This document shows, one piece after another, positions 8,082 to 15,356 of a DNA stretch of 26,032 bases. Numbering within the stretch: position 1 is the stretch's first letter; the number at the start of each line of letters is the position of its first letter. The position numbers were made by a program, and so were the translations under genes. The stretch comes from an uncultured Clostridia bacterium (GTDB taxonomy: Bacteria; Bacillota; Clostridia; Oscillospirales; Acutalibacteraceae): NCBI GenBank assembly GCA_937920235.1, contig CALGUK010000047.1, forward strand, positions 1 through 26,032, written 5' to 3'. Under the pieces are notes generated by a model. It was not told the DNA's origin, did not search any database, and saw only the letters and a program-made list of their open reading frames with translations.

Positions 8082-9182
8082 ATGGCATTTACTGCAAAAG
8101 ATGTTCAGGCTCTTCGTGAGAAGACAGGCGTTGGTATGATGGATTGTAAAAAGGCTCTTGTTGAGACAGATGGCGATATCGAAAAGGCCATTGACATTCT
8201 CAGAGAAAAAGGTCTTGCTTCTGCTGCTAAGAAAGCAAGCCGTGTTGCTGCTGAAGGTGTAGTTGCCGCATATAGCGATGCAAACGCAGGTGCTCTTGTT
8301 GAAATTAACTGTGAGACAGACTTCGTTGCTAAAGGTGAACCGTTTGTTAAGCTTGCAGCTAAGGTTGTTAAGACTGTTGTTGCTGAAAAGCCGGCTGATG
8401 TAGAAACTCTTCTTGCTACAAAAGCAGTTGATTCTGACAAAACAGTTGATGAAGAAGTTCAGGAGGTTTTCCTTGCTCTTCGTGAAAATATGAAAGTACG
8501 CAGATTTGCCCTTGTTGAAGGACATACATCAACATATATCCATGCAGGCGGTACAGTTGGCGTTATCGTAGCATTTGATGTTGATGATGCTACTGCTGCT
8601 AAACCCGAATTCGATGCAATGGGTAAAAATGTTGCAATGCAAATTGCAGCTATGAATCCGGAATATAAGAGCAAGGCTGACATTTCTGATGAAGAACTTG
8701 CAAAGATGAAGTCAATCACAATTGACAGTGCTCTCAACAAGCCTGACTCACTTCCTGTTCCGATTCTTAACGGAATTATTGCAGAAGCAATTAATGATAA
8801 GAAATGGAGCGATGAAGACGCTGAAATCTACAATGGTCTTGACCAGAAGCAGAGAAAGAATTTTGTAAACTTCATTTCAAAAGAAGCATATGCAACAATG
8901 GCTGAAATTGCTCTTTCTCATAAGGCTGAAATTTCAGAGAACAAAATCTTTGTTGGTCTTGTTCAGGGTCGTCTTGCAAAGCAAATTAAAGAAGTTTGTC
9001 TTCTTGAACAGACTTTTGTTCGTTCTGATCTTTTTGACGGTTCAGTTGACGGCTATGTAAATTCTGTTGCTAAGGAACTTGGCGCAGATATCAAGCTCAC
9101 AAGCTTTGTCCGTTTTGAAAAAGGCGAAGGAATTGAAAAGAAGGAAGAAAACTTTGCTGCTGAAATAGCAAGCATGTTATAA
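8082..9182 (+). CDS. tsf: Elongation factor Ts, with an internal insertion
   Basis: EF-Ts exchanges GDP on EF-Tu. The UBA-like N-terminus (VQALREKTGVGMMDCKKAL), the TDFVAK motif at residues 79-84 that contacts EF-Tu, and the C-terminal VCLLEQ and FVRFEKGEGIEKK motifs are intact. The start is the ATG at 8082 behind GGAGGAAAAG; an in-frame ATG at 8025 lies inside the rpsB-tsf hairpin and would add a non-homologous extension. At 366 residues it is about 60 longer than the usual Firmicute protein (around 300). The extra residues lie between about 215 and 285, before the KEVCLLEQ helix, where standard EF-Ts passes directly from the AMNP segment to a short GRL(x)K linker. The gene is followed by a strong terminator. 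Confidence 0.96.
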   Translation: MAFTAKDVQALREKTGVGMMDCKKALVETDGDIEKAIDILREKGLASAAKKASRVAAEGVVAAYSDANAGALVEINCETDFVAKGEPFVKLAAKVVKTVVAEKPADVETLLATKAVDSDKTVDEEVQEVFLALRENMKVRRFALVEGHTSTYIHAGGTVGVIVAFDVDDATAAKPEFDAMGKNVAMQIAAMNPEYKSKADISDEELAKMKSITIDSALNKPDSLPVPILNGIIAEAINDKKWSDEDAEIYNGLDQKQRKNFVNFISKEAYATMAEIALSHKAEISENKIFVGLVQGRLAKQIKEVCLLEQTFVRSDLFDGSVDGYVNSVAKELGADIKLTSFVRFEKGEGIEKKEENFAAEIASML

Positions 9183-9201
9183 TTTCTTTAATATAAATTT
9201 T

Positions 9202-9232
9202 AAGCACACAGTTTTGCGGCTGTGTGCTTTTT
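9202..9232 (+). terminator. Intrinsic terminator of rpsB-tsf
   Basis: A perfect 10-bp stem AAGCACACAG (9202-9211) / CTGTGTGCTT (9220-9229) with an 8-nt loop is followed by T residues to 9232. It begins 20 bases after the tsf stop. Confidence 0.9.
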
Positions 9233-9498
9233 GCTATTTTACACGAATTTTTTCGTGAGTAGGAACTCTTCTTCCACGCTTGATTCTACATTTTAAATTA
9301 TAAATTGTTGGTGACCTGCAAATTAATTGATGTTCGTTAGGGCAGGGGCTTTCTTCCGACGTTATCGGTTTATATGTTACTTTTCGGTGGGTCAAGACCC
9401 AGTCTTAACATTATACCAATGGGTATTTATTAATCCCTACAAATTTTGATTTGCCATTCCGAACGAAGTGAAGAATCTCAAAAAAAATCAAAATATTA
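9233..9498. repeat. Gene-free mosaic of small hairpins and dispersed-repeat debris
   Basis: No credible coding frame occurs here. The stretch holds the hairpins CACGAA/TTCGTG (9242-9257), CCTGC/GCAGG (9315-9346), CCGA/TCGG (9356-9368) and TGGGTC-AA-GACCCA (9388-9401). At 9453-9479 lies a CATTCCGAACGAAGTGAAGAATCTC-type sequence, which resembles a short dispersed intergenic repeat that I know from many bacterial genomes. On the minus strand an extended -10, TGGTATAAT, occurs at 9410-9418. It looks like decayed repeat elements, though a small RNA on the minus strand is not excluded. Confidence 0.45.
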
Positions 9499-9527
9499 TT
9501 GATTTTTCCAATAAATAGTGTTAGACT
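9499..9527 (+). promoter_or_regulatory. Candidate promoter of the LRR-gene leader
   Basis: TTGATT (9499-9504) and TAGACT (9522-9527) lie 17 bp apart. The predicted start, near 9534, falls on the first base of the 121-bp inverted-repeat structure, which makes the match more believable than its -10 alone would. Confidence 0.45.
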
Positions 9528-9533
9528 AATTCT

Positions 9534-9654
9534 GCCAAACATAATTTTATAAAAATTTTTTCAAGATAAGTGTGTGTATTTTTATTTCGGTAAAAATGCA
9601 GATGCTCTGTTTTGCATACACGCACAACGCTTGGATTGTAAAATTATGTTTGGC
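9534..9654 (+). repeat. 121-bp structure closed by a perfect 16-bp inverted repeat
   Basis: GCCAAACATAATTTTA (9534-9549) is the exact reverse complement of 9639-9654. Nested inside are CAAG/CTTG (9562-9565 with 9630-9633), a 10-bp stem GTGTGTGTAT (9570-9579) with 9616-9625 containing one G-U pair, and an alternative inner ATTTTTA/TAAAAAT stem (9578-9597). As RNA this forms a long, interrupted hairpin. It could be a structured leader, a small RNA or a miniature inverted-repeat element; I see no target-site duplication. Confidence 0.6.
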
Positions 9655-9678
9655 GACAGTTGGAGCTATGTATTTTTC

Positions 9679-9709
9679 ATGCGTTGGCTTCGGCTGACGC
9701 ATTTTTTTT
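9679..9709 (+). terminator. Intrinsic terminator directly before the LRR gene (attenuator-like)
   Basis: A 10-bp stem ATGCGTTGGC (9679-9688) / GCTGACGCAT (9693-9702), with two G-U pairs and a C(TTCG)G tetraloop, is followed by eight T residues. The AGGAGG ribosome binding site of the next gene starts at 9710, immediately after the T run. The form is that of a strong terminator, placed to gate expression of the LRR gene or to end a small RNA beginning near 9534. Confidence 0.8.
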
Positions 9710-9723
9710 AGGAGGAAAATAAA

Positions 9724-11619
9724 ATGAAAAATGTAAACAAATTTTTATCAGTATTGCTGACATTGATAACGATAGTCTCAATCATACCAATGTCAGCAAT
9801 TACAGCAAGTGCAGATGCGTATTGGGGTGATGTTCAAGATTATGATGATATGGAAAATATTTCAGGCAATTATGAATATGCAGTTATATCAGAAAAAGAT
9901 AAAACTTGCATTATCGAAGAGTATCGTGGAACAGATACAGATGTTATAATTCCAAGTGAAATCAATGGATATACTGTAACAGAACTTTACACCTTTTCCT
10001 TTCAATTTTATCACTTGGTAGAAAGTGCTACGGCGATGAAAAGCATCACCATTCCTAAGAGTATAACGAAAATACATAATCTTGCTATTTGTCGAAATGA
10101 AAATTTAGAAACTATCACTGTGGACAGTGATAATGAATACTATTCAAATGATGAATTTGGTGTGTTGTTTAATAAGGAAAAGACAACCTTAATTCAGTAT
10201 CCTTCTAACAATTCAAGAACAAATTATAACGTTCCCGATAGTGTAACGAAAATTGGTAATGGAGCATTTTATCATTGCACAAATCTTACAAGTGTAACAA
10301 TCCCTGATAATGTAACATTAATTGGTAATGATGCATTCTCTGAATGCACAAGCCTTACAAACATAATAATACCTAATGGTGTAACATCAATTGGTAGTTA
10401 CGCATTTTATAATTGCGATAGTCTTGCAAGCATAACAATTCCTGATGGTGTAACATCAATTGGTAGTTATGCATTTTATGATTGCGATAGTCTTACAAGC
10501 ATAACAATTCCTGATGGCGTAACATCAATTGATTGGTGTGCATTTGAATGTTGTGATAGCCTCAATAATGTGTATTATTCAGGCACAGAAGAGCAGTGGA
10601 ACAATATAACAATAAATAGTTACAATGACCCACTTATTAATGCCATAATTCATTATAACTTTACAGGTTGTGTTCACACATCCAAAATAATCACAATCCC
10701 AGCAAAATGCACAGTAGCAGGTATGTCATACAATGTATGTGAAATTTGTGGCGAAATAATTGGCAACTCAACTGTAATTCCTGCAACAGGTCATACTGCA
10801 GGTGAATGGGAGGTTGTTCTCGCCCCTACTTATGAAGCTGACGGCAAACAGGTTAAAAAATGTACTGTATGCGGTGATGTTATAGCAGAAGAAACAATTC
10901 CGATGCTTGTGAAGAATGTTGTAACTGATGAAAATACAGGTGTTTCAATGGAATTTGATAATACTGATTACAACGGTGTTGTTGATATTGTGGTTGAAGA
11001 ATCTTTTGACGGTATAGCATTTGATGTAATTGACACATCACTAAACGCATCACAGAAATTCATTTATGATATTACAATGACAGTTGACAGTGAGGCGGTA
11101 CAGCCAAACGGCACAGTAACGGTAAGAATACCGCTTCCTGAGGGTTATGACCCGACTCGTTCATTTGTATATCATATTGATACTGAAACAGGTAAGGTTG
11201 AAAAAATGCCTGCAACTTATGAAAACGGTTATCTAGTATTTGAAACAACGCATTTCAGTTATTATGCAGTTGTAGAAGAATGTAACTACTCATTCTCAAT
11301 TCAAAACCCGTCAAAAACTGAAATTCGTAACAAGGACGGCATTATTCTTCATGCAAATGTTGAGGGTAATGCTCCTGCAGGTTTTTATGTAAAATGGGAA
11401 TCAAACAACGGTAATTTTAGCGCAGATACTGACGGCAACGAGCTTCAAATTATTGCAAAAAATAAGGGGTGGACAACATTCACAGCAATTCTTTGTGATG
11501 CAGACGGAAATGAATTAGCTTGTGACAGCGTTGAAATGTATTCAAAATCAGGTTTCTTTGATAAAATCGGCGGTTTCTTCCGTGGACTCTTCGGATTAAC
11601 AAAAATTTACGAAAACTAA
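9724..11619 (+). CDS. Secreted BspA-like leucine-rich-repeat surface protein
   Basis: A 631-residue exported protein. A signal peptide covers about residues 1-31 (basic start, hydrophobic core, cleavage probably after ASA). LRR_5/BspA-type repeats follow; the regular block is five 23-residue units at residues 166-280 with the pattern TSITIPDGVTSIGSYAFYDCDSL, and a YYSGTEEQW cap. Next come two CxxCG modules (about 330-395) of a kind frequent in Clostridia surface proteins, beta-rich domains to about residue 520, an Ig-like segment, and a short amphipathic end, SGFFDKIGGFFRGLFG. No LPXTG signal is present. Such proteins generally mediate adhesion or carbohydrate/host contact; the target is unknown. 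AGGAGG lies 8 bases before the ATG, directly behind a terminator, so attenuation is likely. Confidence 0.85.
   Translation: MKNVNKFLSVLLTLITIVSIIPMSAITASADAYWGDVQDYDDMENISGNYEYAVISEKDKTCIIEEYRGTDTDVIIPSEINGYTVTELYTFSFQFYHLVESATAMKSITIPKSITKIHNLAICRNENLETITVDSDNEYYSNDEFGVLFNKEKTTLIQYPSNNSRTNYNVPDSVTKIGNGAFYHCTNLTSVTIPDNVTLIGNDAFSECTSLTNIIIPNGVTSIGSYAFYNCDSLASITIPDGVTSIGSYAFYDCDSLTSITIPDGVTSIDWCAFECCDSLNNVYYSGTEEQWNNITINSYNDPLINAIIHYNFTGCVHTSKIITIPAKCTVAGMSYNVCEICGEIIGNSTVIPATGHTAGEWEVVLAPTYEADGKQVKKCTVCGDVIAEETIPMLVKNVVTDENTGVSMEFDNTDYNGVVDIVVEESFDGIAFDVIDTSLNASQKFIYDITMTVDSEAVQPNGTVTVRIPLPEGYDPTRSFVYHIDTETGKVEKMPATYENGYLVFETTHFSYYAVVEECNYSFSIQNPSKTEIRNKDGIILHANVEGNAPAGFYVKWESNNGNFSADTDGNELQIIAKNKGWTTFTAILCDADGNELACDSVEMYSKSGFFDKIGGFFRGLFGLTKIYEN
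10219..10563 (+). repeat. Tandem 69-bp repeats encoding LRR units
   Basis: Five consecutive 69-bp units encode the 23-residue leucine-rich repeats. The first (10219-10287) is the most divergent; the units at 10357-10425, 10426-10494 and 10495-10563 share long identical stretches such as GGTGTAACATCAATTGGTAG. Near identity at DNA level suggests recent duplication and a possibility of copy-number change. Confidence 0.8.
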
Positions 11620-11677
11620 AAGCACAAAGACTATTTCTCCTACTTATATTTAATATTATATAAACTTTGTCCTATAT

Positions 11678-11711
11678 AGCGTACAGTTTATGCTGTACGC
11701 TTTATTTTTTT
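11678..11711 (+). terminator. Intrinsic terminator of the LRR gene
   Basis: A perfect 9-bp stem AGCGTACAG (11678-11686) / CTGTACGCT (11693-11701) with a 6-nt loop is followed by TTTATTTTTTT. It isolates the LRR gene as a single transcription unit. Confidence 0.88.
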
Positions 11712-11712
11712 C

Positions 11713-11741
11713 TTGTAAAAAAGAATATAATAATGTAAAAT
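11713..11741 (+). promoter_or_regulatory. Candidate promoter of the amidase-radA operon
   Basis: TTGTAA (11713-11718) and TAAAAT (11736-11741) are separated by 17 bp and lie between the preceding terminator and the start at 11784. The region is very AT-rich, so chance matches are possible. Confidence 0.4.
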
Positions 11742-11783
11742 AATAATGTAATTGATTTTCCCATATAATTTATGGGTGATATT

Positions 11784-12497
11784 ATGAAAAATATAATTTG
11801 TCTTGTTCTAAGCTCAGTTGTAATTTTTACAAGTATTGTCTTTTGTCAGATTGATAATGCCTCTTCTTCTGAGATTCATAATTCAGACAATTTAACGATT
11901 ATTATTGACGCAGGGCACGGTGGCGAGGATGGCGGTGCGATTGCTGATGACGGAACTGTCGAAAAGGATTTGAATCTGTCTGTAGCCTTAAAACTTAACG
12001 ATATATTATCCGTGTTCGGCTATAAAACACATCTTATCAGAACGACTGACATATCGGTTTATACACAAGGAGATACAATTCGCGAAAGAAAAATTTCTGA
12101 TATAAAAAACAGAATAAATGTTATGAATGAATATGAAAATTGTCTGTATATAAGTGTCCATCAAAACAAATTCACCGAAAGTTATGTTCACGGAGCACAG
12201 ACCTTTTATTCACCCAACAATGCTGAAAGCAAAATATTGGCTGAGTTTATTCAAAAGTCCATATCTTCCGGGCTTCAAAAAGATAATGACAGAGCAGTTA
12301 AAAAATCAGGAACGGATATTTATATTTTGTTTAATGCACAAAAACCTACTGTGATGGTGGAATGCGGTTTTATTTCTAATCCCGATGAATTAATTAACTT
12401 AAAGAACAGTCAATACCAAAATAAAATGGCAATGTCCGTTGCCGCAGGAATAATAAACTATAATATTTCGGAGGAAAAAAATGGCACCCAAATCTAA
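11784..12497 (+). CDS. cwlD: N-acetylmuramoyl-L-alanine amidase, CwlD type
   Basis: This Amidase_3 zinc enzyme cleaves the bond between muramic acid and the stem peptide. With the ATG at 11784 it has 237 residues: an N-terminal hydrophobic anchor or signal (about 4-22) and one catalytic domain. Expected ligands and the catalytic Glu are present: His45 in DAGHGG, Glu60 in VEKDLNL, His126 in SVHQN and Glu193 in VECGF. The small single-domain form with an N-terminal anchor matches CwlD, which makes muramic delta-lactam in spore cortex, but vegetative amidases look similar. A GGGTG ribosome binding site fits 11784 better than the in-frame ATG at 11772. Its last 17 bases overlap radA. Confidence 0.85.
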   Translation: MKNIICLVLSSVVIFTSIVFCQIDNASSSEIHNSDNLTIIIDAGHGGEDGGAIADDGTVEKDLNLSVALKLNDILSVFGYKTHLIRTTDISVYTQGDTIRERKISDIKNRINVMNEYENCLYISVHQNKFTESYVHGAQTFYSPNNAESKILAEFIQKSISSGLQKDNDRAVKKSGTDIYILFNAQKPTVMVECGFISNPDELINLKNSQYQNKMAMSVAAGIINYNISEEKNGTQI

Positions 12498-13854
12498 AAC
12501 AATATATATTTGCAGTGAGTGCGGATATGAAACACCGCGCTGGTTAGGACAATGTCCGAGCTGCAATGAATGGAATACACTTAATGAAGAGGTTAGAACA
12601 GCAGTTAAAGAAACCGTAAAAAAATCACTTGTCGGTTCTAACCGAGGAATAGCCTATCCGCTTGCTCAAATTACTGCCGATACAGGTCACAGATATAACA
12701 CCGGACTTAAAGAACTTAACCGTGTTCTCGGCGGAGGACTCGTCAAAGGATCTGTTGTGTTGTTAAGCGGTGATCCCGGTATAGGTAAATCCACAATACT
12801 TCTACAGATTTGTGAATTTTTAGGTAATGCTTTAAAAATATTATATGTTTCGGGCGAAGAGTCTGCACATCAGATTAAACTTCGTGCATCGCGACTTTCA
12901 GTATCAACCGAAAGTCTTTCAGTTCTTTGCGAAACCGATGCACAATATATAAGTGAATATATACAGTCAGAAAAGCCGGATATTGTTATAATTGATTCAA
13001 TACAGACAATGGAAATCAGTGAGCTTAACTCTTCACCCGGTAGTGTTACACAGGTGCGAGAGTCAACAAATCTTTTTACAAGAACAGCAAAAGCTTCAAA
13101 TATTCCGATTTTTCTTGTCGGCCATGTAAATAAAGACGGTAATATAGCAGGACCGAAGGTTCTTGAACATATTGTTGACTGTGTTCTCTATTTTGAGGGT
13201 GACAGAAACACATCTTATCGTATTTTAAGAGCTGTCAAAAACCGTTATGGTTCAACAAATGAAATTGGTGTATTTGAAATGCTTGATAATGGTTTGTCTG
13301 AGGTGGAAAATCCATCTATGATGCTCATTTCCGGAAAACCGCAAAATGTTTCGGGTACCTGTGTAGCGTGCCTGATGGAAGGTTCAAGACCAATTTTGGC
13401 CGAAGTTCAGAGCCTTGTAACGCCGAGTGGATTCGGAAATCCTCGCAGAATGGCAACAGGCATTGATTACGGCAGAATGGCTATGCTCATAGCCGTTCTT
13501 GAAAAGCGCTGCGGTTATTTCCTCGGAAATATGGACTGCTATACCAATGTTATAGGCGGACTTCGTATTGATGAAACCGCTGCCGACTTATCCATTGCTT
13601 TGGCAATAGTTTCAAGTCTTAAAGATGTTATCGTGCCTGAAAAAACTTTAGCATTCGGAGAAATCGGCTTGGCAGGGGAGATACGCTCGGTAAATTGCTG
13701 TGAACAAAGAATCAAAGAGGCAGCAAAGCTTGGCTTTGAGAAATGTATTATTCCATATCATAACTACACAAAGTTACCGAAACATCTTTTTAACGAAATC
13801 GAAATTATTCCTGCAAAAAATATAAGGCAAGCATTTGAGGCGATTATGAATTGA
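12481..13854 (+). CDS. radA: DNA repair protein RadA (Sms)
   Basis: RadA is a RecA-like ATPase and helicase that promotes branch migration during recombinational repair and, in some Firmicutes, transformation. The 457 residues hold an N-terminal zinc finger (Cys11, Cys14, Cys25, Cys28), Walker A GDPGIGKS at 97-104, the RadA-specific KNRYG motif at 253-257, and a Lon-protease-like C-terminal domain (about 285-457). The length is typical. The GGAGGAAAAA ribosome binding site lies in the end of the amidase gene. Its stop codon overlaps the TTG start of the following gene as TTGA. Confidence 0.96.
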   Translation: MAPKSKTIYICSECGYETPRWLGQCPSCNEWNTLNEEVRTAVKETVKKSLVGSNRGIAYPLAQITADTGHRYNTGLKELNRVLGGGLVKGSVVLLSGDPGIGKSTILLQICEFLGNALKILYVSGEESAHQIKLRASRLSVSTESLSVLCETDAQYISEYIQSEKPDIVIIDSIQTMEISELNSSPGSVTQVRESTNLFTRTAKASNIPIFLVGHVNKDGNIAGPKVLEHIVDCVLYFEGDRNTSYRILRAVKNRYGSTNEIGVFEMLDNGLSEVENPSMMLISGKPQNVSGTCVACLMEGSRPILAEVQSLVTPSGFGNPRRMATGIDYGRMAMLIAVLEKRCGYFLGNMDCYTNVIGGLRIDETAADLSIALAIVSSLKDVIVPEKTLAFGEIGLAGEIRSVNCCEQRIKEAAKLGFEKCIIPYHNYTKLPKHLFNEIEIIPAKNIRQAFEAIMN

Positions 13855-14606
13855 ATGAAAGATTTTTAAAAATTCCCAATTTGCCACAAAAGAAAGTTAC
13901 GACTGTCTTTGCAATTTGCAATGATACCACCCTTAAAAACGCTTTTGAAGAATTATCGGTAAAAGTTGTGAATGTCACACAAAATGAGTTTTTAGACGCT
14001 CCTGTGAGCCAACATGCTGATATTTTGGCAAATTATGTTGGGAAATCAACTTTTTTAGTAGATAAAAATCAGAAAGAGCTTTGTCGTTTTATTGAAAATA
14101 ATGACGGGAAAACCGTTATTATTGATAATATTAAATCGCCGTATCCAAATGACTGCTTGCTTAATTTCGCAGATATTGGCGACTATATAATCTGTAATAA
14201 GTCAATATTAACTGATGAAATCATTGATTTGTTACCTAAAAAGCAAATAATAGATATTAAACAGGGTTACTCAAAATGTTCAGTATGTATTTGCAAACGC
14301 AACACCATCATAACTGACGATATTTCCGTTTATAGCGCAGTTTCGCAGTGTGATGATATTAAATCATTATATGTGCAAAAGGGGAGTGTAAGCATAGATA
14401 AATACGATTATGGATTTATCGGCGGGTGCTGTGGTCTTGTTGATAAAGATGTTTTACTTTTTAACGGTGATTTATCAACACATACAGACTTTGACAAAAT
14501 TAAGAATTTCCTGTATGATAATGGTGTAAACTACATTGATATTAAAGGTAAGCCCTTAACAGACATAGGAAGTATTATTCCGATTATGGAAAAAGACGGT
14601 GATTAA
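13851..14606 (+). CDS. Uncharacterised protein, DUF6873-like (GME fold suggested)
   Basis: A 251-residue soluble protein without signal peptide or membrane segment. It resembles the DUF6873 family, which is described as having the fold of guanidino-group modifying enzymes; I recall this from family naming and could not test it. The best signature is GFIGGCCGLVDKDVLLFNGDL around residues 188-208, followed by a possible HTDF motif. The start is a TTG at 13851 overlapping the radA stop (TTGA), with GAGG 10 bases upstream; no in-frame ATG lies nearby. The overlap implies translation coupled to radA. No reaction can be assigned with confidence, and the cysteine pair in GGCCG is a candidate active site by analogy only. 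Confidence 0.65.
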   Translation: MNERFLKIPNLPQKKVTTVFAICNDTTLKNAFEELSVKVVNVTQNEFLDAPVSQHADILANYVGKSTFLVDKNQKELCRFIENNDGKTVIIDNIKSPYPNDCLLNFADIGDYIICNKSILTDEIIDLLPKKQIIDIKQGYSKCSVCICKRNTIITDDISVYSAVSQCDDIKSLYVQKGSVSIDKYDYGFIGGCCGLVDKDVLLFNGDLSTHTDFDKIKNFLYDNGVNYIDIKGKPLTDIGSIIPIMEKDGD

Positions 14607-14607
14607 T

Positions 14608-14796
14608 ATGAAAAAAGGATATTTAATTTCTTATATTGGCGCAGCTGCAACAATGGGTATTGTTCTCTCAAAAGCAGGTAAAATGACTAAAAATTATGGA
14701 CAACCCTTGAAAGAAAAAAAGAAAATGTCAGTTGATAAATTAGCAAAAACAGCCGAAAAAGGTGTAGATTTTGTAGCAAAAAAACTTGTTAAATAA
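14608..14796 (+). CDS. Small basic protein of unknown function
   Basis: A 62-residue protein beginning MKKGYLISYIGAAATMGIVL, with a short hydrophobic N-terminal segment (about residues 4-20) and a lysine-rich remainder ending KKLVK. GGTGAT lies just upstream of the ATG at 14608, one base after the stop of the preceding gene; a GTG at 14599 is the alternative start. It could be a membrane-associated peptide with a cytoplasmic amphipathic helix. I do not recognise a family. Placement in the radA transcription unit supports that it is real. Confidence 0.55.
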   Translation: MKKGYLISYIGAAATMGIVLSKAGKMTKNYGQPLKEKKKMSVDKLAKTAEKGVDFVAKKLVK

Positions 14797-14817
14797 ATAC
14801 TTGTTGATATTTAATTG

Positions 14818-14850
14818 GCATCTCCTTTTATGATTGGAGATGCTATGATT
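14818..14850 (+). terminator. Probable terminator of the radA unit
   Basis: GCATCTCC (14818-14825) and GGAGATGC (14836-14843) form a perfect 8-bp stem with a 10-nt loop. The following bases, TATGATTTTAA, are only moderately T-rich, so termination may be incomplete and the cassette at 14864 could receive read-through. Confidence 0.5.
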
Positions 14851-14863
14851 TTAATGGGGAAAA

Positions 14864-15355
14864 ATGAATAAAGTTATTGTAATTGGTTGTCCCGGTTCGG
14901 GAAAAACAACGTTTGCGGAAAAATTGAATAAATGTACAGGGTTACCTCTTTATTATCTTGATGCTATATGGCATAAACCTGACAAAACTCATATTTTAAG
15001 AGATGAGTTTGACGAAAGAATATCTGAAATTTTTGCCACTGACAAATGGATAATTGACGGTAACTATAAAAGAACAATAGAAATGCGATTAAAGGAATGC
15101 GATACAGTTTTTCTTTTTGATTTTCCTACAAATGTTTGTTTGCAAGGTGCAACCGAAAGAATTGGCAAAGGTCGTTATGACTTGCCGTGGATTGAAACAG
15201 AATTAGATCCTGAATTTAAACAATTTATCGAAGAATTTTCTGAAAAAACATTACCGTATATTTATGAATTGATTGACAAATACAGAGCAGAAAAACAAGT
15301 TATAATATTCAAATCAAGAGAAGAAGCAGACAGGTTTATTAGCAAGGTGAAATAA
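14864..15355 (+). CDS. P-loop NTPase, adenylate-kinase-like (topology modulation/FlaR-like)
   Basis: A 163-residue kinase-like protein. Walker A is GCPGSGKT at residues 8-15, followed by LPLYYLDAIWHKPD, a pattern of the proteins often annotated as DNA topology modulation protein or FlaR-like adenylate kinase. GNYKRT and an arginine-rich lid region (RIGKGRYDLPW) also fit the group. The phosphate acceptor is unknown; a nucleotide or nucleoside substrate is likely by fold. GGGGA precedes the ATG. It is the first gene of a tight four-gene set. Confidence 0.75.
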   Translation: MNKVIVIGCPGSGKTTFAEKLNKCTGLPLYYLDAIWHKPDKTHILRDEFDERISEIFATDKWIIDGNYKRTIEMRLKECDTVFLFDFPTNVCLQGATERIGKGRYDLPWIETELDPEFKQFIEEFSEKTLPYIYELIDKYRAEKQVIIFKSREEADRFISKVK

Positions 15356-15356
15356 T

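Noticed and set aside
7503..8525. Long minus-strand open frames opposite rpsB and tsf
   Set aside because: They mirror highly biased codons of the real genes, have no ribosome binding sites and resemble no family.
9403..9534. 6S RNA or another named non-coding RNA on the minus strand of 9241-9403
   Set aside because: Promoter and hairpins are suggestive, but I could not match the conserved bulge or sequences of 6S, SRP, tmRNA or RNase P RNA.
10219..10563. Regular repeats that might suggest a CRISPR array
   Set aside because: The 69-bp units are in frame, have no spacers and encode a leucine-rich repeat.
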